The notes beneath the pieces were generated by a model. That model did no database searches. It worked only from the letters and a program-made list of their open reading frames with translations, and was not told the origin of the DNA. The position numbers and the translations under genes are program-made. Positions 1 to 5,125 of a DNA stretch of 5,125 nucleotides are shown one piece after another. Location of the stretch: the NCBI GenBank assembly GCA_030653635.1, contig JAURYZ010000108.1, forward strand, positions 1 to 5,125, in the 5' to 3' direction. Source of the DNA: Coriobacteriia bacterium. GTDB taxonomy: Bacteria; Actinomycetota; Coriobacteriia; Anaerosomatales; JAHIQC01. The first letter of the stretch is position 1. Each line of letters begins with the position of its first letter.

Positions 1-540
1 CTTCGTCATGGCGGTGTCCTTGGTGTCTCCGACCAACGGCGCGCCAGCGGTCCAGTCATAGACCGTAAACTTCTTGAGAAGTCGCTGCGTGAGATAAGGG
101 TTCGCGGTCATCTGATTCGCGGCTGCATGAACCTGGTGGCAACGGCTGCAGGTAACGCCCTGCTCAACGCCATCGATATCGAAGGAGTTGTGAGCGTTAT
201 TGTAGTTGGTACCGCGGTAATTAGTCTCACTACCACGATAGACTTGGGTGTATCCACCGGCGCCACCGACATGACAGTAGTTGCATGCTTCGGAGGCGGG
301 TGCGGGGAGCAGAATCTCGCTACCGAGCACGTCGGCATTGTGGACTGAATGGCAAACTGCGCACTTCACGGTCGACGTGGCATATCCGCCATGGGGTGAG
401 GTGGCGCCCAGGTTGGCGGGCATGGTCGCGGCCACAGACCAGTCAAGCCAGCCCGCGAAGGCCGGTGTGGCGAAGGCAAATGCGAGCATCAGCGACGAAA
501 CCGCCACGAAAAGGGCTTTGCGAGCTGTCACCTTGACCAT
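1..540 (-). CDS. Secreted multihaem c-type cytochrome, N-terminal 180 residues (partial, runs off left edge)
   Basis: Translation of the minus strand from ATG at 540 stays open to base 1, giving 180 residues. Residues 1-29 form a Sec signal peptide: basic start (VKVTARK), hydrophobic core, and an ATPAFA cleavage site before GWLDW. Three haem-attachment motifs follow: CAVCH (C60, C63, H64), CNYCH (C86, C89, H90) and CSRCH (C131, C134, H135). Four further histidines (H50, H67, H117, H138) could be distal ligands, so bis-histidine haems are likely. Residues 97-120 are rich in Tyr and Asn. The order CxxCHxxHN, CxxCH, AHN, CxxCHxxH resembles, as I remember them, the N-termini of Geobacter OmcS/OmcE filament cytochromes; that is a similarity of layout, not a homology result. 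AAAGGA sits 6 bases before the start. The nearby System II genes could mature it. More haems may lie beyond the edge. That it is a c-type cytochrome is near certain; nanowire formation is speculative. Confidence 0.93.
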   Translation of the reverse strand, partial: MVKVTARKALFVAVSSLMLAFAFATPAFAGWLDWSVAATMPANLGATSPHGGYATSTVKCAVCHSVHNADVLGSEILLPAPASEACNYCHVGGAGGYTQVYRGSETNYRGTNYNNAHNSFDIDGVEQGVTCSRCHQVHAAANQMTANPYLTQRLLKKFTVYDWTAGAPLVGDTKDTAMTK

Positions 541-546
541 CCGTAA

Positions 547-552
547 TCCTTT
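547..552 (-). promoter_or_regulatory. Ribosome binding site of the cytochrome gene
   Basis: AAAGGA on the minus strand lies 6 bases before the ATG at 540. It supports that start, which also places the signal peptide correctly at the N-terminus. Confidence 0.6.
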
Positions 553-587
553 CGAAGCCTGTAACCTTCAACACCGCTCAGTGACCT

Positions 588-603
588 TGTCCAAACAGGG
601 ACA
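588..603. repeat. Short inverted repeat in the cytochrome leader
   Basis: TGTCC and GGACA arms (5 bases each) are separated by 6 bases. It lies between the candidate promoter and the cytochrome start, so it would be in the 5' leader of the transcript. It is too short to name as an operator, and no downstream T-run supports a terminator. Confidence 0.2.
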
Positions 604-618
604 GAGCCACCATTAAGG

Positions 619-646
619 ATTCTACAGGAAATCCCCAGACAAGCAA
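619..646 (-). promoter_or_regulatory. Candidate sigma-70-type promoter for the cytochrome gene
   Basis: On the minus strand, TTGCTT (641-646) and TAGAAT (619-624) are separated by 16 bases. The -10 matches the consensus at 5 of 6 positions and the -35 at 3 of 6. Transcription would start near base 612, leaving a leader of about 70 bases before the ATG at 540. It falls in the largest gap of the cluster (541-685), directly after the NHL gene, where a separate promoter for a highly expressed cytochrome would make sense. It was found by eye only. Confidence 0.35.
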
Positions 647-685
647 CCCGAGGGCAAGCGCAATCCACCCCGAATGCGCACGTCA

Positions 686-1846
686 TCATGACATATCCGA
701 GGCGCGATCGCGACCCCATCTGTGCCATTTATACACCGAGAAGACGAGCAACATCGTAAGCAGCAGCCCGGGCAACGCGACATATCTCCATGGCGAAGAC
801 TCGAGGCGTCGCGCAATGGCCAGGGCCGACGGCCCTGCCGTATCCGGCAAGCGCACGACCTGCAACCTTTGATTCTGCGTATCCGCCACCACAAACCAGT
901 CGCGGCTCTCGTCGTATGCCACTGATGTCGGGTAGTAAAACTCGCCATCCTTTGTCCCGACACCACCGTAGGCGCCCAGAACGTCACCGTTCTTAGGATT
1001 GACGACCACGAGCTCGAATCGGAAGGCGTCAGCGACAACTAGGTTGCCGACACCATCGAACGTCAGATCCTGAGGAAGATCCCAAACCGGAAGGTCCTTC
1101 TCGTCGGGCGCGCGTGAAGTTTCGGTGGAAACTTCCACCGCGGCTTCGGCCGGGCTCGACCATGCAAGGGTACCCTGCGTGTCAAATGCCTGGATGCGGT
1201 GGTTGTATGAGTCAGCGATATAGACCCGGCCATCGCGCACGGCAATGCCTTGGTATGCATCGATCTGCCCAGGCCGCTTGCCTCGCGTCCCAAACTGGCG
1301 CAGCGCCTCGCCTGCCGCTGAGTACACGTAAACGGTTCCGGGGCCTAAGACATACACCTGTCGCGAGTTCACAGCGATGCCTCGCGGTTGACCCGGGACG
1401 CTCCACTCGCGCACGAAATGACCTTCTGGGTCAAAGACAACGACCTTGTTTCCCCAGCTATCGGCGATGTAGAGGTTGTCACGAGCGTCGAGTGCGATGG
1501 ACTCTGGGCGCTGGAACATGCCCGGTTCAGTGCCGCCTCCACCGGTGTGCACGATGCGCTTGAAATCCCCATGCCGCGCAAAAACCAGGATGCGGGCCCG
1601 TTCGGGATCGGTGGCATATATGTCGCCGTTCGAGTCGATCGCCACAGAGTACGGATGCGCGAACTGCTCTTCGGCAGACGGGCCGAACCCGTAGATGCTG
1701 CGTACCCACGTCATCCTCGTGTCGGGAATCTGCACTACTCCGGGCGGGCTGACTGTCTTGACGAACAGGAAGCTCATGGCCGCTAGCAGGACGAGCAGCA
1801 CAACGATCGCTGCGATAAGAGTGGATCGAACAAATGTCCTGCTCAT
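686..1846 (-). CDS. Membrane-anchored NHL-repeat six-bladed beta-propeller protein
   Basis: 386 residues. A TM helix at about 8-30 follows a short basic start. Six NHL-type repeats follow, near 61-98, 109-149, 153-186, 193-230, 257-294 and 301-335, with recurring cores such as P-x-SIALD-x-x-x-NLYIADS-x-x-NKVVVFD and GRVYIADSYNHRIQAFD. A second TM helix at about 354-374 ends in a basic tail (KWHRWGRDR). The positive charges at both ends put the termini in the cytoplasm and the propeller outside. There is no cysteine and no haem motif. An acidic insert (about 231-253) separates blades 4 and 5. NHL propellers usually bind proteins or other ligands; no catalytic site is evident. The gene starts 7 bases after the TPR gene's TGATGA double stop; the nearest Shine-Dalgarno-like run, GAGG, is 13 bases upstream, so translational coupling is plausible. 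NHL genes next to multihaem cytochrome genes are known in Geobacter (for example near omcS/omcT, from memory). A scaffold or assembly role for the cytochrome is inferred. Confidence 0.9.
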   Translation of the reverse strand: MSRTFVRSTLIAAIVVLLVLLAAMSFLFVKTVSPPGVVQIPDTRMTWVRSIYGFGPSAEEQFAHPYSVAIDSNGDIYATDPERARILVFARHGDFKRIVHTGGGGTEPGMFQRPESIALDARDNLYIADSWGNKVVVFDPEGHFVREWSVPGQPRGIAVNSRQVYVLGPGTVYVYSAAGEALRQFGTRGKRPGQIDAYQGIAVRDGRVYIADSYNHRIQAFDTQGTLAWSSPAEAAVEVSTETSRAPDEKDLPVWDLPQDLTFDGVGNLVVADAFRFELVVVNPKNGDVLGAYGGVGTKDGEFYYPTSVAYDESRDWFVVADTQNQRLQVVRLPDTAGPSALAIARRLESSPWRYVALPGLLLTMLLVFSVYKWHRWGRDRASDMS

Positions 1847-1853
1847 GTGATCA

Positions 1854-2615
1854 TCAGCGCCTCAGGCCCAGTTCTCGCAGGCCAGCTAGGGCCTCGGGAT
1901 CGTCGGGAACGAACTGCAGGGCACGCCGGTACGCGGCCGCGGCCAATGAGGTGTCGTTGCTTTGCGCGTAGTAGCCAGCGATCCTGACCATCGCGGCGGC
2001 ATCGGTAGGCTCGATATCAAGTGCATCATCGAGGTCGGCGATGGCCCCAAGACGGTCGCCAGTCTCCCATTTTGCGATACTTCTGCCCCGAAGTGCTGCC
2101 GCGAGTGTGGAATTGGGTGGCTGAAAGGTGATCTGTTGCTTCTTGAGTTCTGTAGTCTGAAGCGCGTATTCATCCTTGGCGATACGAGCCACGACGTCGT
2201 AGACCCTTATCGCCTCGTCATAATGCTCCGCTGCCCGCTCGATCTCCGCGCGAGCCAACTGCACCTCTACGCGCGGCGCCTTGGTCATCTGCTCGGCGCG
2301 CGAAATGATCTCCATCGCCTCATCGAATCGGTCCGAGATCGCGTACGAGTACGCGAGCTTGACGTGATTTGCGAGGACCTCGGGCTGCTCGGCGACGGCG
2401 GTCTTGTAGCGCTCGATATCGCGCTCAACAGCCGAGCGCGGCGCACCCAGCGTCTGAAGGTAGAGCGCAAACGAGATAGCCGAGGCCAAAGCCACTACGA
2501 GCAGACCGCCAGCAACGAGTCGCAGGGTGCGGCTGATCCGATCCTCGGGCGCTTCGGGAGTCTCGGGTGCGTGACCGCCCTCAGCCGCTATGTCGTGGTC
2601 GTCGTACGTGTCCAT
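1854..2615 (-). CDS. Single-TM protein with an extracytoplasmic TPR domain
   Basis: 253 residues. Residues 1-26 are acidic and probably disordered. A basic patch (RISRTLR) precedes one TM helix at about 32-54, indicating the N-terminus inside and the rest outside. The exported part is helical with TPR-like pairs near 80-111 (LAYSYAISDRFDEAMEII), 115-148 (AEHYDEAIRVYDVVARI), 171-204 (GDRLGAIADLDDALDIEP) and 205-238 (AAYRRALQFVPDDPEAL). It has no cysteine. GAGGAG immediately before the ATG supports the start. The layout recalls TPR helpers of cytochrome c maturation such as the NrfG/CcmI type, which hold apocytochromes, but those belong mostly to System I and I see no family-specific motif. Given its close coupling to the NHL gene, it may act with that protein in apocytochrome capture or complex assembly. 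The TPR fold is well supported; the client is inferred. Confidence 0.88.
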   Translation of the reverse strand: MDTYDDHDIAAEGGHAPETPEAPEDRISRTLRLVAGGLLVVALASAISFALYLQTLGAPRSAVERDIERYKTAVAEQPEVLANHVKLAYSYAISDRFDEAMEIISRAEQMTKAPRVEVQLARAEIERAAEHYDEAIRVYDVVARIAKDEYALQTTELKKQQITFQPPNSTLAAALRGRSIAKWETGDRLGAIADLDDALDIEPTDAAAMVRIAGYYAQSNDTSLAAAAYRRALQFVPDDPEALAGLRELGLRR

Positions 2616-2618
2616 GTG

Positions 2619-2624
2619 CTCCTC
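2619..2624 (-). promoter_or_regulatory. Ribosome binding site of the TPR gene
   Basis: GAGGAG on the minus strand lies 3 bases before the ATG at 2615. The full run is strong, but the spacing is short; using the GAGG core the spacing is 5 bases. Confidence 0.6.
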
Positions 2625-2642
2625 GCGTGGTGCGTCACGCCG

Positions 2643-2651
2643 ATGCTACCA
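2643..2651 (-). promoter_or_regulatory. Possible extended -10 promoter before the TPR gene
   Basis: The minus strand reads TGGTAGCAT, which fits an extended -10 (TGn followed by TAGCAT). No good -35 lies 16-18 bases upstream. A start near base 2636 would leave a leader of about 20 bases before the TPR gene. If real, the TPR and NHL genes would form their own transcript; otherwise they are read through from the radical SAM gene. Confidence 0.25.
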
Positions 2652-2671
2652 GAATCGCAGGTCATGGTGCT

Positions 2672-2699
2672 GGCCTGAGAGCAAGCCTCATGCCTCATG
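2672..2699. repeat. Imperfect hairpin and 7-base tandem repeat between the radical SAM and TPR genes
   Basis: On the plus strand, GGC-C-TGAG then a 7-base loop then CTCA-T-GCC (2672-2694) forms a stem of 7 pairs with one mismatch. The right arm overlaps a tandem CCTCATG pair (2686-2692 and 2693-2699). There is no T-run after it on the minus strand, so it is not a standard intrinsic terminator. It could be an RNA-processing or weak pause site, or chance. Confidence 0.3.
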
Positions 2700-2726
2700 C
2701 CCGCGTGCCCACCCGACGAAGTGGCC

Positions 2727-4052
2727 TTACGCCCCGCTTGGGCCACGATCTCTTTGCTGCCACTCCCTGAACGCTGAACGCATCGCGCGGCGCACAGGAA
2801 GCGCCTTCATGACCGACAAAGCGTGCGCGGTCGGGAAACCCGTCAGCGGGATCCGAAGGGCATGTCCAAAGATGCGGGACAGTGAAAGCAGTGCCAACGA
2901 GCTGCGATAAAAGGCTTCTTCGCGTGCTCTGGGCGTCAGCGCGGGATCGGGATGCTCGAACACCGCCGAGGACCCCGTGTATCGATCCCACCCAGCATCG
3001 GGAAGGAGCCATTGCGAGTACTGCTCGTAGAGCTCCGTCCCGGGAAAGGGGGTTAGCAACACCGGGTGGACGCCGACGTCGAGACGGTCTGCGAGCCTGA
3101 CGACGCCTTCGAACTGCGCAAGGGAATCCTCGCGGGATCCGAGTACGACGAACAGCACAACGTCAATTCCCGCCGCTTTCAAGCGTCGGATGGCAGCTTC
3201 ACGGTCGCCCCCTTGCTTGGCAGACGCATGATACTGGCCTAGGCGCTCCTGCTCCCCCTCCCATCCGACCCAGACCGAGAACAACCCGCTGTCCTTCGCG
3301 GCGGCAATGAGCTCGTCTCCGCGAGGACCCTGCACCGAGCGCAAGTCGCCGAAGCCGTACCAGGGCCTGCGCGCGTGCTCGGCAAGTTGGCGAAACAGCT
3401 CAATCGAGCGATCGACATCCGCTCCCCAGATGTTGTCATCGCCATTGAAATAGACCGCTCCGGGACACGCCTGTATCTCCGCCACGACCTGGTTGATTGG
3501 CCGGAACCTGACGGTGTCGCCGAAGAAGCGACGCACAGAGCAAAACGTACAAGCGTAGGGGCATCCTCGCGCAGTGAATACCGTACGGAATCGATATGAA
3601 CCCTTCAGAGCGCCGAACAACGGCATCGGCAGATTATCGAGGCTAAGGCGCTCTCCTCGATAGAACTGCTCAAGAACGCCTGCCTTGGCATCCTCAAGAA
3701 CCTGCGCCCATACAGACTCTGCCTCCCCCACCACGACCGCATCGGCGTGACCAGCAGCCTCATCAGGCAGCGCAGTCGGATGAATACCGCCGAGGACGAC
3801 TTGGATGCCGCGAGCCCGCAGCGCATCGGCGGCGGCGTAGGCCCACGTGGAGGTCGCTGTGATCACAGATATACCCACGAGGTCGGCGTCGACTATGTCA
3901 ACGTCGAACCGCGAGGTGTTGGCGTCGAAAAGCTCGAGCCGGACGTCCGTCATTGCGCGCACGGTGAGCGCGCCCAAGTACTCGAGCACGGGCGGCGCTA
4001 CGGGCACGCGCCCTGAGTTCGGCATGGCGGGAAATACCAGCAGTACCTTCAT
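2727..4052 (-). CDS. Cobalamin-binding-domain radical SAM protein
   Basis: 441 residues from MKVLLVFPAMPNSG. Residues 1-125 form a B12-binding Rossmann-like domain, with DADLVGISVIT (55-65), VVLGGIHPTALPDE (85-98) and ADAVVVGEAE (103-112). The classical DxHxxG lower-ligand motif is absent, as is common in this superfamily. The radical SAM core carries the 4Fe-4S motif C164-x3-C168-x2-C171 within ARGCPYACTFCSV, followed by YFNGDDNIWG (201-210) and a late-barrel TPFPGTELYEQY segment (344-355). The C-terminal 90 residues are helical. No TM helix or signal is seen, so it is cytoplasmic. Relatives such as BchE and the hopanoid Hpn enzymes perform methylations, ring formation or other radical rearrangements, often on tetrapyrroles or lipids; the reaction here cannot be assigned. 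It starts 16 bases after ccsB and has no good Shine-Dalgarno sequence. No ATG, GTG or TTG lies in frame between the ccsB stop and this ATG. The family is certain, the substrate unknown. Confidence 0.95.
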   Translation of the reverse strand: MKVLLVFPAMPNSGRVPVAPPVLEYLGALTVRAMTDVRLELFDANTSRFDVDIVDADLVGISVITATSTWAYAAADALRARGIQVVLGGIHPTALPDEAAGHADAVVVGEAESVWAQVLEDAKAGVLEQFYRGERLSLDNLPMPLFGALKGSYRFRTVFTARGCPYACTFCSVRRFFGDTVRFRPINQVVAEIQACPGAVYFNGDDNIWGADVDRSIELFRQLAEHARRPWYGFGDLRSVQGPRGDELIAAAKDSGLFSVWVGWEGEQERLGQYHASAKQGGDREAAIRRLKAAGIDVVLFVVLGSREDSLAQFEGVVRLADRLDVGVHPVLLTPFPGTELYEQYSQWLLPDAGWDRYTGSSAVFEHPDPALTPRAREEAFYRSSLALLSLSRIFGHALRIPLTGFPTAHALSVMKALPVRRAMRSAFREWQQRDRGPSGA

Positions 4053-4068
4053 TGGCGCCGCGTCATGT

Positions 4069-4908
4069 TCACAGACCCTGCAGGTAGGCGCCGTGAATCG
4101 AGTTGTACACAACGGGAACCACGACGAACGAGAACGCGACAACTGGCAACGCCGCGACGAGCACCCACGCCGACCGTCTGCCCCGCCATCCCATAGTCAA
4201 GCGCAAGTGCAGGAAGATAGAGTAGACCAGCCACGTCACCAACGACCACGTCTCGACCGGATCCCACGCCCAGTAGCGACCCCATGCCTCGTTCGCCCAG
4301 ATGGCTCCGGCCACAACCATGACGCTCAGGAAGACGAGTCCCACCGCCGCAGCCCGATACGCCAGGTCGTCCACAACATCTTGATCGGGCAACTTATTCA
4401 GAATCGCGTCGGTTCGATGCGCGCCATGGCGGTCGCGGAGCAAGTAGGCCACCGCCAGCGCAAACGCGACGATGAACGCCGAATACGACAGCTTCGCAAA
4501 CAGGACGTGCACGGTGAGCCACCAGCTGGCGAGCGTGCCGCCCGCGATCTCGTCAGTCCTGTCGGCGAGCATCGCGGCACCGAGGGCAAGCAGCGATATC
4601 GGCATCAGCACTGCGCCGAGCGGGCGTAGCTGCGGGCGCCACCACCCGAGGAACACCACCGTGGCCACGGTCGCGTAGGCGTATGCCGCCACGACCTCGT
4701 AGAAGCCGAGGAATGGAGCATGGCCCACCCTCGCCCAGCGGACCGCGAACGCCGCAGTCTGCAAGGCCAGCCCGGACGATGCAACGATGAGCCCTGCTGC
4801 CAGCAGGCGCTTTCCCGTGAAGACGGTACCCGCCACGAACAGCACGGTGCTGAGTGCATAAACCATCACGGTCGACCAAATCAGCACGATCTCCGTTGCC
4901 AGACTCAT
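4069..4908 (-). CDS. ccsB: System II cytochrome c biogenesis protein, CcsA/ResC family (often annotated CcsB)
   Basis: 279 residues starting MSLATEIVLI, usual for the family. About eight TM helices lie near 6-28, 37-58, 69-89, 97-113, 130-156, 186-206, 222-237 and 248-268. The haem-binding WWD signature is present as WGRYWAWDPVETW (209-221). Histidines match the conserved set: H134 (WLTVHV) and H272 (NSIHGAY) as the outside ligands flanking the WWD loop, and H234 (IFLHLR) in a TM helix. H63 lies in the GHAPFLGFYE segment, also typical. With ResB this protein moves haem to the outer face of the membrane and ligates it to CxxCH. An in-frame start at 4989 would add 27 Gly/Arg-rich residues encoded inside resB. 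The start at 4908 is chosen because it overlaps the resB stop as ATGA and has GGAGG 4 bases upstream. The likely client is the multihaem cytochrome at the left end. Confidence 0.95.
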   Translation of the reverse strand: MSLATEIVLIWSTVMVYALSTVLFVAGTVFTGKRLLAAGLIVASSGLALQTAAFAVRWARVGHAPFLGFYEVVAAYAYATVATVVFLGWWRPQLRPLGAVLMPISLLALGAAMLADRTDEIAGGTLASWWLTVHVLFAKLSYSAFIVAFALAVAYLLRDRHGAHRTDAILNKLPDQDVVDDLAYRAAAVGLVFLSVMVVAGAIWANEAWGRYWAWDPVETWSLVTWLVYSIFLHLRLTMGWRGRRSAWVLVAALPVVAFSFVVVPVVYNSIHGAYLQGL

Positions 4909-5125
4909 CGATCCTCCACCTCGCCGGCCGCCGAACGCACGACCTCGATTACTTGACGCTTGAACAGGATATCGCTGCGCGAGTGCCACATGCCGACATG
5001 CAGGGAGTGACCTTCATCGTCCTCGACCAGAAGCACGCTCGCCTTTCGCGTGGGAACGAGCAGCGCAAGCGCGAGGCCAAGAATGGCCGTGATGAGTAGC
5101 GTGTAGATGAACGGCACCGACCAAT
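4905..5125 (-). CDS. resB: ResB/Ccs1 cytochrome c biogenesis protein, C-terminal end (partial, runs off right edge)
   Basis: About 73 C-terminal residues are visible, continuing upstream of the window; the in-frame codons before GTG at 5117 encode Trp-Ser. A hydrophobic helix (FIYTLLITAILGLALALLVP) is followed by a short soluble tail with beta character (ASVLLVEDDEGHSLHVGMWH). The tail ends SAAGEVEDR and a TGA that overlaps the next gene. A last TM helix followed by a short tail reading roughly 'hydrophobic strand, charged turn, LHVGxxxxR' is typical of ResB/Ccs1 C-termini. The assignment rests on this pattern plus fusion-like adjacency to the CcsA-type partner, with which ResB forms the System II synthase. 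The main ResB domain and its haem-ligand histidine lie outside the window. Confidence 0.82.
   Translation of the reverse strand, partial: WSVPFIYTLLITAILGLALALLVPTRKASVLLVEDDEGHSLHVGMWHSRSDILFKRQVIEVVRSAAGEVEDR
4913..4917 (-). promoter_or_regulatory. Ribosome binding site of ccsB, inside the resB end
   Basis: GGAGG on the minus strand lies 4 bases before the ATG at 4908. It decides the ccsB start against the longer reading frame from 4989, and with the ATGA overlap it indicates coupled translation of resB and ccsB. Confidence 0.7.

Noticed and set aside
108..338. Short minus-strand frame within the cytochrome gene
   Set aside because: It is in a different frame from the cytochrome, which has a signal peptide and three CxxCH motifs running straight through this stretch.
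541..612. c-di-GMP riboswitch (GEMM), which sometimes precedes multihaem cytochrome genes
   Set aside because: The leader lacks the recognisable conserved core of that riboswitch and is short for it.
640..685. Possible terminator after the NHL gene (GCGCA and TGCGC arms on the minus strand)
   Set aside because: The stem is only 5 pairs with an 11-base loop and is not followed by a T-run, so it does not meet the pattern of an intrinsic terminator.
1962..2678. Open frame on the plus strand (238 codons) opposite the TPR gene
   Set aside because: It is antisense to a well-supported TPR protein, has no domain pattern or good ribosome binding site, and its composition looks like a shadow frame.
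4053..4142. 30-residue N-terminal extension of the radical SAM protein from an ATG at 4142
   Set aside because: It would overlap the ccsB C-terminal coding region and encodes a Cys/Arg/Ser-rich stretch unlike the family, whose proteins normally begin with a hydrophobic strand as in MKVLLVFP.
3847..4629. Long open frame on the plus strand (260 codons)
   Set aside because: It lies opposite the radical SAM and ccsB genes, whose products have clear conserved motifs. Its translation is rich in Arg, His, Asp and Ser with no recognisable domain, as expected of an antisense shadow in GC-rich DNA.
4909..4989. N-terminal extension of ccsB from an ATG at 4989
   Set aside because: The extra residues are Gly/Arg-rich and lie within the resB reading frame. 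The internal ATG at 4908 has GGAGG upstream and an ATGA overlap, and begins directly with the expected first TM segment.

Overview
This window is a co-directional, moderately high-GC bacterial segment. All six genes lie on the minus strand, so transcription runs from the right end towards the left. Read in that order they are: (i) the C-terminal end of a ResB-type cytochrome c synthase subunit, cut by the right edge; (ii) a complete CcsA/ResC-type haem handling and ligation protein, overlapping resB by ATGA; (iii) a cobalamin-binding-domain radical SAM protein 16 bases further on; (iv) a one-TM protein with a TPR domain; (v) a six-repeat NHL beta-propeller with a TM helix at each end, 7 bases after the TPR gene; (vi) the first 180 residues of a secreted multihaem c-type cytochrome with three CxxCH motifs, cut by the left edge. 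The cytochrome reading frame has no stop inside the window, so it shows up only on direct translation of bases 540 to 1 of the minus strand.

The shared theme is making and presenting c-type cytochromes outside the cytoplasm. ResB and CcsA form the System II machine that carries haem across the membrane and attaches it to CxxCH motifs. The cytochrome at the far end is a natural client. The TPR and NHL proteins are predicted to be membrane-anchored with their folded parts outside, and neither contains cysteine. They look like assembly, docking or export factors, but that role is inferred. The cytochrome N-terminus has a CxxCHxxHN first motif, a second CxxCH, a free HN histidine and then CxxCHxxH. 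This resembles, from memory, the start of OmcS/OmcE-type filament-forming (nanowire) cytochromes of Geobacter. The radical SAM/B12 protein is the odd member and its substrate cannot be read from the sequence.

Two breaks divide the cluster. The 111-base gap 2616-2726 holds an imperfect hairpin and a possible extended -10 element. The 145-base gap 541-685 holds the best promoter candidate (TTGCTT, 16 bases, TAGAAT), which could let the cytochrome be expressed separately from its accessory genes. No convincing intrinsic terminator, tRNA, rRNA, CRISPR array or mobile element is visible. There is no gene-free stretch longer than 300 bases.

Taxonomy is uncertain. The GC content, System II maturation and multihaem cytochrome point to an anaerobic or metal/mineral-respiring bacterium. 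An uncultured actinobacterial lineage such as Coriobacteriia/OPB41-like, or a Desulfobacterota/Geobacter-type organism, are guesses only.
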